The translations under genes and the position numbers were made by a program. Below, one piece after another: positions 1 to 11,303 of a DNA stretch of 64,000 bases (position 1 is the first letter of the stretch; each line of letters begins with the position of its first letter). A model generated the notes under the pieces. The model saw only the letters and a program-made list of their open reading frames with translations. It was not told where the DNA came from and did not search any database. The DNA comes from Chelonoidis abingdonii (Eukaryota > Chordata > Testudines > Testudinidae): NCBI RefSeq assembly GCF_003597395.2, contig NC_133771.1, positions 135,838,889-135,902,888 of the forward strand. Reading direction: 5' to 3'.

Positions 1-529
1 AATTTGCTCCCAGTTCCCTTTGACTTTCTCTACTAACTTTTCGGATTGTCAACTTTACAGACACTACCTGTTGTCAGCAAGTAGCATCAGCATCTGGTGC
101 AGCTGAACTTTTGATGCTCATTCACACTTGCAACTAAACTGTGCATAGACCACGTTCAATTAAAAACCATGTTCATCACAGTTTTTGCCTTGATAATACA
201 TGCAGCCCAAGTATTCAGCAACATCCAACAAGTAGATTACACAACGTTGGTTGGACTCTAGCTTCTTTTATGAGCTAACATTTTTAGTTAAAGTATGTGA
301 ACTTAATCAGTCAACAATATTGTTAAGATTACTCCTGTACAAGTAATCTTGATTAACATGGGGCACTCTCATACTCTATTGGAGGTACTGAACAATCAGC
401 ATGGGGCCATTTCTAATGAGAACAATGTAGAAGAGTTGTCCTAAGCACTACCAAACTATCTCAAAATGTATACTTTCATCTAACCATTTGGTTAACATTA
501 AGAGAACACACAACAGGAATGAGTGATTT
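1..529. other. Unassigned intronic sequence
   Basis: AT-rich intron with no repeat family, coding pattern or RNA gene that I recognise. Confidence 0.6.
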
Positions 530-664
530 TTGCAGTGTTGCTTTAGCTAGTTGGTCCCAGGATACGAGAGGAGACAAGGAGGGTGAGATAATATCTTACT
601 GTACCAACTTCTGTTGGTGAAAGAGAGATAAGCCTTCAAGCTACACAGAGTTCAAGTCTTCTTC
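530..664 (+). mobile_element. Penelope-like family 1, arm fragment
   Basis: A degenerate copy of the arm sequence seen at 3570-3768, 12858-13040 and inverted at about 10000-10195. Shared landmarks in order are a GCAGTGTTG start, a GGATA..GAGA stretch, a GGTGAG.TAATATCTT block, CCAACTTCTGTTGGTG and AAGC.TTCAAGCTACACAGAG. No internal coding part is attached, so this is a solo arm. Confidence 0.6.
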
Positions 665-2543
665 TAGAGGAGAGATGTTGGTTTCCATTTGTTGGAAATT
701 ATTCCTCGGTTTGATCAAGCAGTCTGTAGCAAACCAGGAGTTTAGCCAAGAGTAGCATGTGATCATGTTAATAAATAATTCATCAACGTATACACACAAG
801 GGCAAAGTTCAGATTGTGACTTAACTCAATTTTTGCTGTAGTACGTATGAGGTAACGTACAAAATGTTACTGGTTCATTTGTTAGATATGGGTAACTAAA
901 ACAGTTTTGTCATCATGGTGAAGACCAGAGTAGATATTTGTGCCTGGGATAACAAGTTTTATAACAATTTTAGAAGGTTTCTTTAGCAGATTAAGAATTC
1001 AGAAACGGCTCACTGGTAAACCCCTCTTCCTAAGCCTTATGAATATAGCAAGGAGCACCTTGTACTTCTGGAGTGTTCTCTTAGCATTTTATGTATTTAC
1101 ATCAAAATCTTCTCCTCATGTGTGACTCTTTCAAGACTCTTACCAAAAAAAAAAAAAAAAAAAACCACCATTTTTTCTACTCTTAATTAATATTCTGCTT
1201 ATCCAAGTTTCCTTGATATAAATGGATTTTTCACAACTTCCTGCACTCTACCAGGTCCATGGATTAACAATAATTTTTTTACTCTATCTCAGAGTTTTTC
1301 CTTACAGAATGGTTAAAAAGAAATGAACAATTAAAATGTGGTCAGACAAAAACTCCTATACTTAGGCAATCACTTCACATCCTCTCCCTTTTCCCCTGAA
1401 AAAAGCAGTACATGATCTCCCATACTCACAAAGCAACACCTGAGGACTAAATTTAACTTTTTCTTGTTTTGAAAATTTGAGGAAGTTTCCCCCCAGCACA
1501 ATGGAAAAATAAACAGTGAGCAGGGCTGAAAAGAAAACACCTTCTAAACCATCAGATCTGCTATCAAGGAGATCCTTTTTTAAACTGAAATGATCACTGA
1601 GGTGCACAGAACCCTGTTAGAAGCAGCACCAGCAGGACCAAAAGATGCGAAATGCATTTCACAGCAGAAGGAAGCTGTCCTGAAACATTCTAGAGGCAAG
1701 AAAAATCAGCTATCCAGGTCATAAGAATTATCTTCTAGGACATTCCTGCCACCATGTTGATACAAAGAAGGAACATTAGGGAGATTAGAGAAGAATACAA
1801 GAGATTGTTGAGGCTCCCTTTTAATTATAATTGCAACAGAACCAGAGCTTCCTCAGATACCCATGAAGGTTGTGTGAAAGAATAGTGATCTGACTTATAA
1901 AGAGAACTTGGATAATACATGTGTAAACATCTGGTAGCTGGCAAACCCATAAGGAAGAGATCACCGTGAAGGGAAGACATTTAAAGCTCTGCTTCAGTGC
2001 AAATTAAAAAGAGGAAGCAAAAAAATGAATATTTATCAATATTCATACAGTTAGACAGGATATAGTACTAAATTATATTTTAAAAAATTCCAGTTAACAG
2101 AAAGCAGATTGTCCCTTTACAGAATATTACTCTTTTAGAGGTGCAATGGGATAATATAGGGGAGTGGAACTGACCTCATGGATAATGACGGATAATCCAG
2201 GACATCAAGGCTCTGGAAATGCTAAAACTAGAAACAGACTTTAGCAGTCTTTCAAAGGTTAGTTTATTCCCTCAAAGCAGTGCAGTAGACTGCCAATTTC
2301 CACACCAGCAATAAGAAGACAAGAGCAAGCACTACAGTTGCGAAACTATGAACAGGCGAGGGGGGAAAAATATACACATTCAGGGAACGTTGGTGTGCAA
2401 AAGTATATATTCTACCCTCTAATTGGCTAGTGTAGATCAAAGCCTAAGTTGTTCAGCAAGAAAATAGCGGTACAATTGGTTTGATTTCTATAGGCTTTGC
2501 TTTGTTATGAAACGTTTACTAATCACTAATGTCCAAAATAATT
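665..2543. other. Unassigned intronic sequence with an A20 run
   Basis: No recognisable gene or repeat family. It holds an A run at 1145-1164. Short open frames at 940-1125 (+) and 1362-1607 (-) have no family features and are taken as chance. Confidence 0.55.
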
Positions 2544-3165
2544 AAGACTAAGAGCAGGCCATATCGGTCACCATGCATATGCCCCTACCCGTCTTCTGAA
2601 CAGCGGCCACATGCCCGATCCTTCAGGGAATGAACAAACAGGGAAATTTGAGTGAGTACCTCTGTCACCCACTCCCAGCTTCTGCAACGTTAGAGGGATT
2701 GTCGTCCTGACCATCTGAGCTTAAGTTGCCATTGATAGACTTATCCTCCATGAATTTATCTAATTTTCTTTTCAATCCAGTTATACTTTTGGCCCTTGCA
2801 ACATGCCCTGGCAATGAGTTCCACAGGTTGACTCTGCACTGTGTGAAGAGTACTTCCTTATGTTAAAACTTGCTGCCTATTCATTTAATTGGGTCACCTT
2901 GGTTCTTGTGTTATGAGAAGGGATAAACAAACACTCTTATTTACTTTCTCCACACCATTCGTGATTTTATAGACCTCTCTCATATCACGCCTTAAGTCAT
3001 CTCTTTTTCAAGATGAGAAATCCCACTCCTTTTAAATCTTTCCTCATATGGAAGCTAATTTTTAATGCATTTCTCTGTACCTTCCCCAATTCCAATATAT
3101 CTTTTTTGAGATGGGGCAACCAGAATTGCATATGGCATTCAAAGTGTAGACTGAAAGATGACTAC
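2544..3165 (-). mobile_element. CR1 LINE, 3' fragment (antisense)
   Basis: On the minus strand this is the end of CR1 ORF2 and its 3' untranslated region. The plus strand shows the typical sequence around ATAGACTTATCCTCCATGAA, then a GAGTTCCACAGGTTGACT block and GTGTGAAGAGTACTTCCTTATG. The element is truncated at its 5' side near 3165. It is diverged, with frame breaks, and also resembles the copy at 18701-19122. Confidence 0.8.
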
Positions 3166-3569
3166 TTTTCTCTAACTAAAAGAACAAAAAAAAAAGTTTC
3201 CTTTATAAGTTCCTTGTCAGAATACAGCTGTCCAGAAGAGAAGACAGGCTTCAAGAAATGAATGTTCTTAACGATCACTGAAGTCCTACATTACACTAGT
3301 ATCGAAGTGTTACGTGATTATGCTTTCCTTTCTTTATCATCCTTGGAATTTCAACAGGAAGCCAAGAGGCATGCTGGCTGAATACAAAGTCCCTTGCCAA
3401 CACAAAACAATTAGATGAACAGACTACAAGAGCATTGGAGAACAGCTTATTTTGTGACAACCACAACAGAACGCAGTCAAGCATATTCTTTATAGGAAGA
3501 GCAACAAGTGAAAGATCAAACAGTTGACCTGGCAGCCATTGCTTCTCTCATACTAAGAGAGGTTGCACG
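3166..3569. other. Unassigned intronic sequence
   Basis: I see no recognisable repeat or coding pattern. The short open frame at 3296-3484 (-) has no supporting feature. Confidence 0.5.
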
Positions 3570-3768
3570 CACTGATGTTGCGGCCATGTACGTACCAAGA
3601 TATCAGACAGGCAAGGTAAATGAGGTAACATCTTTTATTGGACCAACTTCTGTTGTTGACAGAGACTTCCGAGCTACACAGAGCTCTTCTTCAGGTCTGG
3701 GAAAGGTACTAAGTGTGCGTCACAGCTAAACACAAGATTGAACAAACAGCTCATATATCATAAGCATT
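3570..3768 (+). mobile_element. Penelope-like family 1, solo arm
   Basis: A fairly complete arm: GATGTTGCGGCCATGTACGT, then GAGGTAACATCTTTTATTGG, CCAACTTCTGTTG, GAGCTACACAGAGCTCTTCT, CAGGTCTGGGAAAGGTACT and a GTCACAGCTAAACACAAG tail. The same order occurs at 530, 12858 and 39808, and in inverted orientation at the right end of the element at 8791-10195. Confidence 0.7.
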
Positions 3769-3773
3769 CCCAA

Positions 3774-4667
3774 TGCTGGACCTTAGCGTCCAAAAATCTG
3801 GGTGCCTGCATGAAACCTTCTAAGCTTAATTATCAGCTTAGATTTGATCTCGCTGCCACCAGCCAAAAATTCCAGGGTTTTGGCTCCCTCTGGTCTCCCC
3901 AAAACCTTCCCTGGGGAACCCCAAGACTCAGAAGCCCTGAGTCTTACCACAAAGGGAAATAACCCACTTCCCTTCCCCCTGTCTCTCCCACCCAGAATTT
4001 CCTCTCTGGGCTAAGCTGAGAGTTACTGATGCAACCTCTTTACATCACAATACCAAAGAAGCATGTCTCCTCTCTTCCACAAAGAGACAACCAAATACAA
4101 GGAAACAGAAAGAATCTCTCTCTCTTCCCCCTTTGTCTTCTCCTCCCACCAATTTCCCGGTGTTGCAGAGATTCACTCTCGTAGATTATAACACAAAGAG
4201 AATTTCCCCCTTCGTTCCTTAGCCTACCCAGAGAGAAAAAAAACCTAACAAGTCTTAAAAGAAAACTTTATATAAAAGAAAAAAAAAAAAGACATAAAAA
4301 AGGATCTCTGCATTAAGTGACAATACACAGGGCTATTGCTTAAAAAAGAAAATATGAACAAACAGCCTTATTCAAAAAGAAATACAATTTAAACATTCAG
4401 CAACTACACACATGTAAATACAAAAAACAGCCTATTGTTTTTTCTACCTTTGATACTTACAACTTTGAAACTGAGATTAGAAGCTTACAGATAGAAAAGA
4501 TCCCCTCTCATAGCTGAGAGCCAGACAAAGACACAGGCACAAACATTCCCTCCCCTGAGCTTTGAAAAATCCGGTCTCCTGATCGCTCCTCTGGTCAGGT
4601 GTTTGGTTCCCTTTGTTAACCCTTTACAGGTAAAAGAACATTAACCCTTAGCTATCTGTTTATGACA
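3774..4667 (-). mobile_element. Probable solo LTR (antisense)
   Basis: Read on the minus strand the block starts TGTCATAAACAGATAGCTAA and continues into a GGTTAA-rich leader, the start of a common turtle LTR that I recall. It would end in CA near 3774. No internal coding sequence is attached. A 5-6 bp target duplication could not be fixed with certainty, and the polyadenylation signal is not clear. It sits between a Penelope-like arm and a CR1 3' end. Confidence 0.45.
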
Positions 4668-4679
4668 TCATATCTAAGG

Positions 4680-6632
4680 AAGTCTTATAGACTCATCAGA
4701 AGGACCAATATGATCACTGTCTGACCTCCGCACAAAGCAGGCCAAGAACCCTACCCATCTACTTCTGTAACAACCCCTAATCTATGTCCGAGTTATTGAA
4801 GTCTTCAAACTGTGGTTTGAAGACCTCAAGCTGCAGAGAGTCACCAGCATGTGACCCATGCCCCACGCTGCAGAGAAGGCGAAAAACCTCAGGCCCCTGC
4901 CAATTTGCCTTGAGGAAAATCCTTCCCGACCCCAATACGCGATCAGCTAGACCCTGAGCATGTGGGCAAGACTCACCAGCCAGCACCCAGAGAACTCTCT
5001 GCAGTAACTCAGATCCATCCCATCAACATCCATCACAGACCACTGAGTAGACTATCTTGCCTGATAATCCAAGATCAATGCCCAAATTAAACTACCTATC
5101 ATACCATCCCTTCCATAAACTTATCAACTTAGTCTTAAGCAGATATGTCTTTGCCCCCCCCACAACTCCCCTCGGAAGGCTGTTCCAGAACTTCACTCCT
5201 CTAATGGTTAGAAACCTTTGTCTAATTTCAAGTCTAAACTTCCTAATGTCCAGTTTTACCATTTGTCCTTGTGTCTACATTAGTACTAAGCTTAAATAAT
5301 TCCTCTCCTCCCTAATGTTAATCCCCCGATATATTTATATAGACGCAAGCATATCCCCCCGCAGCCTTCTTTTGGCCAGCTAACAAGCCAAGCTCTTCGA
5401 GTCTCCTTCATAAGGCAGTTGTTCCATTCCTCGGATCATCCTAGTAGCCCGCTCTGAACCTGTTTCCAGTTTGAATTCATCCTTCTTAAACATGGGACAC
5501 CAGAACTGCACACAGTATTCCAGGTGAGGTCTCACCAGCGCCTTAATTCAACGGTACTAACCTCCTTATCTTGCTGGAAATACCTCGCCTGATGCATCCT
5601 AAACCGCATTTGCTTTTTTAACGGCCATATCGCATTGGCGCCTCATAGTCATCCTTCGATCAACCAATACTCCAGGTCCTTCTCCTCCTCTGTTGTTCCA
5701 ACTGATATGTCCCCAATGTATATCTAAAATCTTTATATTAATCCCTAAATGCAATAGAGATGATGACCTTGCACTTTTCACTATTAAATTTCATCCTATT
5801 CCTTATCCCAGTTTACAAGGTCATCCAGATCTTCCTGTTTGTATCCCGGTCCTTCTTTGGTTAGCAATACCCCCAGGTTTGTGGTCATCCGCAAATTTTT
5901 AGCACATCCCGCTTTGTGCAAGGTCAGAACAAAAAGGTATAAATAAAGATTGGTCCACAAAACGATCCTTGAGGCTCCCTAGTCCCTCCTTCCAGCCCTG
6001 ACAGTTCACAACCTCATACCACCCGTTGGAGTTCTCCCTTAACCATTTCCTTACACCTTACAATTTTCATATTCATCCCACATCTTTCCAATTATAACTA
6101 AACAATTCCCCATGTGGAACTGTGTCAAATGCTTACGAAATCGAGGTAAATTAGATCTAACTGCATTTCTTTGTCCTTAGATAATCTTACCTTTCTGAAA
6201 AGAGATCAGTTGTTTGGCACATCTACTTTATAAACCATGTTAAGTTATACCCATTTACCAATTGACCTCAATGTCCTTAACTACTCCTCCTTCAAAATTT
6301 TTCGAAGACCTTACATATACAGATGTCAACTAACAGGCTTAGTTACTCGGATCAACTTTTTCCCCCTTTCTTGAAGATAGACTACTTAGCAATCCTCCAG
6401 TCGTAGGTACAACCTGAGTTACCAATTCATAAATTCTTGGTAATGGGCTTGCCAATTCATCGCCCAGTTCCTTTAATATTCTTGGATGGAGATTGTCTGG
6501 GCCCTCCGATTTTGTCCTCCAGGTGTTCAAGTTTGGCTTCCACCTCAGGTGTGGTAATCCACCTCCATATCCTCATTCCCGTTTATTCATCCTCCCACAT
6601 CCTAAGCCTCATTAGCCTTATTAAAGACTGAG
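4680..6632 (-). mobile_element. CR1 LINE, 3' half (ORF2 RT C-terminus and 3' UTR)
   Basis: Minus-strand CR1 whose 5' half continues at 7531-8790 beyond an inserted hAT element. The 3' UTR lies at about 4680-5100. Frame pieces of ORF2 follow: a piece at 5599-5781 with GVLVDRRMTM and CDMAVKKANAV, and a piece at 6339-6530 with KSEGPDNLHPRILKELGDEL. These are conserved in CR1 reverse transcriptases. Many single-base insertions and deletions break the frame, so it is dead. Confidence 0.88.
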
Positions 6633-7531
6633 GGCATGCCTACACTTACATTTTTGGCAAGCGGCTGGTAGTTACAGCTGTGGTCGTACAGCTGTGTAGG
6701 GCCAGCGCTGCAGGTGCCACACTGACAGCGACCAACACTGCAGTTGTGGCCACATTTGCAGCATTTGCAGCGCTGTTGGAGTGGTGCATTGTTGCAGCTA
6801 TCCCAGCGTTCAAGTGGCTGCAACGTGCTTTTTCAAAAGAGGGGGGTGGGGTGGAGTGTGACAGGAGCTTGCGGGAGACAGAGAGAGTGGATTTTTGGAG
6901 CAGACACCGTGACAGCTCCTGCCTTGCAAGTTCAAAAGAGGGAGGTGGGGTGGAGTGTGACAGGGAGCGTCGGGAGACAGAGAGAGGTGGATTTTGGAGG
7001 CAGGACACTGTGTGACAGTCTCCTGCCTTGCAAGTTCTGGCCATTTCCCCCACCTCTCTCAATCACTCTTAAATGTAAAAGGCTTCAGACCAGATAGCAG
7101 CTTCTCCCACGGACTCCCTCCCCCCCCCCCCCCCGCGTGCTGTTTGTCTCCTCAAGCAAACAGCTGTGAACATTCAAAGCCTCGGATCGCTTCGCTTGTT
7201 GCAGCAAAGAGCAGCTGTGTTTGTTTTTTAGATAAGTAGCTCCGGGGAGTACCTTCCGGTTTGTTTGTATACAGGAATTGTGGGATACCTCCTTAATACC
7301 ATGGAGGCCAATAACAGCGCTGGCGAGTGTCCACACCTGATGAGCAGCGCTGCAATCAGCAGCGCTGGATTCGCTACACCCGTACAAGACCAGGTGTACA
7401 GCCAGCGCTGCAGGAAAGGGAGTTGCAGCGCTGGCTGAGCTCTGTAATGTGGGACACCTGGTAAGTTGCAGCGCTGTAACCCCCTCACCAGCGCTACAAC
7501 TTGCAAGGTGTAGCCAAGCCCTGAGGCAAAG
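6633..7531. mobile_element. hAT-type non-autonomous transposon inside CR1
   Basis: The outer ends are inverted: AGGGCATGCCTACACTT on the left against AGGGCTTGGCTACACCTT read inward from the right. CR1 sequence resumes on both sides (..AAGACTGAG / GAGGCAAAGTACTT..), with CTGAGG present at both junctions. The interior is rich in GCAGCGCTG motifs and holds a direct duplication (6833-7035) and a poly-C run near 7121-7134. Open frames crossing it lack transposase features. The neighbouring MITE at 23102-23377 shares the GCAGCGC motifs. Confidence 0.75.
6833..7035. repeat. Two-copy tandem duplication, unit about 100 bp
   Basis: Copies at 6833-6931 and 6932-7035 both start TCAAAAGAGG and end GCCTTGCAAGT, with GGGTGGAGTGTGACAGG and GGGAGACAGAGAGAG between. 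They differ by scattered substitutions and small indels. The duplication is inside the hAT element. Confidence 0.85.
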
Positions 7532-8790
7532 TACTTATTTAGATATTGGGCCATGCCTAGGTTATCCTTAACCTCCAGTCCATCCTAGTGTATAGCAGTC
7601 CCATTTCTTCTGTCTTTGTTTTCTTCTTATTTATGTGGCTAGAAACCTTTTTACTATTGGTTTTAATTCCCTTTGCAAGGTCCAACTCTACATGGCTTTT
7701 AGCCTCTCTCACTTTATCCGTCATGTTCTGACCTCACTAAGGTAGCTTTCCTTGCTAAATCCCACCTTCTTCCACTCCTTGTAGGCTTTTCTGCTTTTTC
7801 TTAATCACCTCTCTGAGATGCTTGCTCATGCCAGCTCGGTCTACAACTCCTGCCTATGGTTTTTTCCCCCCTTTCTTGGGATGCAGGCTTCTGATAGTTT
7901 CTGCAGCTACAACTTAAAGTAATTCCAGACCTCCTCCGCATTTAAATCCACAAGCTCTTCAGTCCAATCCACTTCCCTAACTAATTTCCTTAACTCTTTA
8001 AAGTTAGCCCTTGAGAAGTCAAAACCCTAATCCCAGATCTATTTTTGTTTATCCTTCCATCTAGTTTGAACTGAATTAGCTCATGATCAATCGAACCAAG
8101 GTTGTCCCCTACAACCATTTCTTCTACGAGGTCCTCAGTGTCACCAAAACCAATCTAAAACGGCATCCCCTCTTGTTGGTTCTTCAACTACTTGGTGAAG
8201 AAATCATCTGCTATCACATCCAGAAAAATCTTAGCCCTATATTCTTGCAAGCACTTGTCCTCCAGTCTATATCTGGAGTTAAAGTCTCCCATGATCACAC
8301 ATTTCCCCTAGTGTTTACTTCATTAAAAACATTAAAGAGGTCTCTAGCCATATCCAAATCAGATCCCCGGCGGTCCTGTAGCACACCCAAGCACTATCTC
8401 AGGGGAGGCTCTAGTAGCTTTCTTCCCTGTGATTTTTGCCCAGACAGACTCTGTCTTATCCATTCCATCACTTCTTATTTCTTTCACAGTTACCTCATCA
8501 TTGATGTAACAATGCTACTCCACCATCTTTGCCTTTCTTTCTGTCCCTTTCATAAACAGCACATAGCCTTCAATACCTGTATACCCAGTCATGACTACTA
8601 TTCGCCACCATGTTTCTATTATCCCTATAATATCCAGTTTCACTTCCTGCACCAGTAGCTCCAGTTCCTCCATCTTGTTACCTAGGCTCCTCGCATTAAT
8701 GTATAGACATGTTAATTTTTGGCATTTGGCGTCACTGACATCTTTTACCCCGTTATGCACAGACATTCTACCACCAGCATCACCTGTTAG
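7531..8790 (-). mobile_element. CR1 LINE, 5' half (ORF2 endonuclease region)
   Basis: Continuation of the CR1 at 4680-6632. The minus-strand frame at 8515-8766 carries KLTCLYINARSLGNKMEELE and then DIIGIIETWW, the start of the CR1 apurinic-like endonuclease domain. Further frame pieces fill the interval to the hAT insertion. The copy is almost complete at the ORF2 start, which is uncommon for CR1, but frame breaks show it is inactive. Confidence 0.88.
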
Positions 8791-10195
8791 TCTTCAAGGT
8801 GAAGTGGCCAGTTAGCCTATAGGCATAGGACAAAAAGAAGGGATAGTGGGTTACAGACTATTGTAATAAGCCATAAATCCAGTGTCTTCATTAAGATCAT
8901 GATTTTTAGGATCAGGAAAAGTTATGAATTTCAAAATATAAGCCTGAGAATTTAAAGTGTTGTGCAGGTTTCATTTGATGAGGACTGAGGGGTCAGATAC
9001 AGAATGATCACTTTGTGAAACATATTTCACCCACAGACGGTAAAGTGTTTTTGTCTTATTTTTCTGTGTGAGTTCATTCGAGAGCATGAGGTACATCACA
9101 AATTGTGATAGGCATGTGCAGGACCCATGGATCTTGAAAGGTGTGTTGTAGAGGGTATTGATCATTGTAGGAGTGGAGATGTGTCTGCAGGTTTTGCATC
9201 TGTTGTTTTGAGAGGGTCTGACACTGCTTCGAGTTTGTGTGTCTTGGGTTGTGGGGAGCTTGCTTCTGATGAATGTGGAGAGGTTGGGAGATTGTTTGAA
9301 GGCCAAAAGTTTGTGCAGGAGGGTGTTTCAGGAAAGATTTCTGTCTGGGGTCCCCATCAAGTATGGGTTCTAGATGTTTGATATCCCATATGGGTTCCAG
9401 CATAGAGTGGTAGGTGACAAGTAGGGGTGTGTAATCAGAGGGTTTAATTTCTGTACTGAAGCAGGTTCTCTCGGGGCATTTGGGTGGCCCATTCCACGAT
9501 GCAATTTATTTCTCTTGAGGAGCGTTCTTGTTTGGTGAAGGCGGTTTTGAGTATGTTGAGCAGTATATCCCAGACTTTCTACTCGGTGCATATTCTGTGG
9601 TATCTAAGTGCCTGGCTACAGATAAACAGATGTATTGGTGTGTATGCAGTGATTACTGGATCTATGAAGTAGATGTGGCAATCCATGGGTTTCTTATATA
9701 TAGTTTCTGAAGCTGATTGTGGTCTCCATGAAGTTAATGCTAGAGTTAGTGTGTTCCAGAGAGAGTTTAATGGATGGGCAGTGGATATTGAAGTTGTGGT
9801 GGATCTATGAGGGAGTTTAAGCTGTCTCTCCAGACAATGAAAATACCATTGATGTAACTCAGGTATATCATTGGTTTTGTGGTGGGTGAAACCAGACAAT
9901 CACTACACAGGCTGTTAACAGGCTGCTTCACCTTGAATGGCCCCTTAGAATACGTGCTATTTATGCTAAACTATCTGCTTAATCTTGTATTTGGCTGTGA
10001 CACTGAATACCTTTCCCATACCTGAAGAACAGCTGTGAGAGCTTGAAAACTTGCCTCTTCACCAACAAAAAAGTTGGTCCAATAAAAGATATTTCCTTAC
10101 CCGCCTCATCTCACTAAGAGAAGTGCTACGTATGCATGTTAGTCAGTTTTGAGTCTCTCTCTAATATCCTGGTACCAACATGGCAACAGCAACAC
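8791..10195 (-). mobile_element. Penelope-like family 1 element with inverted arms
   Basis: The minus-strand coding remnant reads, from high to low coordinates, an RT C-terminal piece (SQALRYHRICTE, about 9580), a linker with PREPASVQKLNPLI, then FKQSPNL and CKTCRH (about 9180-9300), and a SCTCLSQFVMYLM stretch like the entry into a GIY-YIG endonuclease. That order is typical of Penelope-like elements. The coding part is flanked by inverted arms: TTCAAGGTGAAGTGGCC at 8793-8809 pairs with 9921-9937 (15 of 17). The right arm continues to 10195. Frame breaks make it inactive. Confidence 0.72.
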
Positions 10196-10827
10196 TGCAT
10201 ACAATCAGACATTTCCCAAAAAAGAGTGAAGAGTTTAGAATGATCAAACTGCCAAATTTTACTATAATTATAGTATTGTATTATACTATAATACAAGCAA
10301 ATTAAGGTTGGTTTTCCCCTGCTCCTCCACATGGACTCCTACTTTATCCATTTCTCATATTTCTCTTAATATGACTCACTCCTGGCTCAACTAACCTCCA
10401 TCTGTTAAACAAACCTGGAAATAAATGACTACAGACAAAATGCATTGTGCGTACCCATAGACAGAGCAAAACTTGTTGTCTGAGAAAAGGAAGGAAGGAG
10501 AAAAAACTGAAAAGGGACATTGTTCCTCAAAAGGTGCAGGGGGTAGTCTAAAAGCCTCACAATTTCATAAAAAGGTAGTCTAAATAAATTCCACTAGATA
10601 ACAGTTTTACAATTGGTAGGTCTAATTTTGGATCTAAATTGTTGGCAAGTAATACTTGAATAAACATTCTAAAACCACTTTATTTTTCAAAAAATTAAAA
10701 TTAAAAAAAAAACTTGGCTAATTGGCTAACATTTTCCAGTGCACTATAAAAAAAACCATAAGCCATTTTGCTATTTCTGAAGATAGAAAGGAAACAAGTT
10801 CTGTGGGTAACTTTTACTGCTCCTTTA
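10196..10827. other. Unassigned intronic sequence
   Basis: Apart from an AT-rich imperfect palindrome near 10259-10292 I see nothing identifiable. Confidence 0.5.
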
Positions 10828-11303
10828 CAGATGGAACAATTGGAGAGAGTCCAGCGGAGGGCAACAAAAATGATTGGAGGACTGGAGCACATGACTTATG
10901 AAGAGAGACTGAAGGAACTGGGCTTATTTAGCCTGCAGAAGAGAAGACTAAGGGGGGATTTGATAGCAACCTTCAACTACTTGAAGGGATGCTCCAAGGA
11001 GGAGGGAGCTAGGCTGTTCTCAGTGGTGACGGAGGACAGAACAAGGAGCAATGGTTTGAAGTTGCAGCTGCGGAAGTCGAGGCTGGATATTAGAAAAAAC
11101 TTTCTGACTAGGAGAGTGGTGAAGTATTGGAATGGGTTACCTAGGGAGGTGATAGAATCTCCATCTTTAGAGCTATTTAAAGTCCGGCTAGACCGCACCC
11201 TGGCTGGGATTATTTAGGGAAAATGGTCCTGCCTTTAGCAGGGGGTTGGACTAGATGACCTCGTGAGGTCCCTTCCAACCTTTTGATTCTATGATTCTAT
11301 GTA
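10828..11303 (+). mobile_element. CR1 LINE 3' end, well preserved
   Basis: An open frame runs from about 10828 to the stop at 11215-11217. It holds the CR1 ORF2 C-terminus with [36 protein letters not shown] and [20 protein letters not shown]. The 3' UTR includes CTAGATGACCTCGTGAGGTC, and the element ends in ATTCTATG-type octamers at 11286-11303, the normal CR1 tail. About 130 codons stay open without a break, so this is one of the younger CR1 copies here. It is 5' truncated. Confidence 0.92.

Noticed and set aside
6646..7097. Overlapping frames of 110-140 codons in the hAT element, possible transposase
   Set aside because: They are made of GCAGCGCTG motifs and a tandem duplication, with no BED, DDE or dimerisation signature.
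8083..8658. 191-codon plus-strand frame
   Set aside because: It is the antisense of the CR1 ORF2 endonuclease region; the minus strand carries the recognisable protein.
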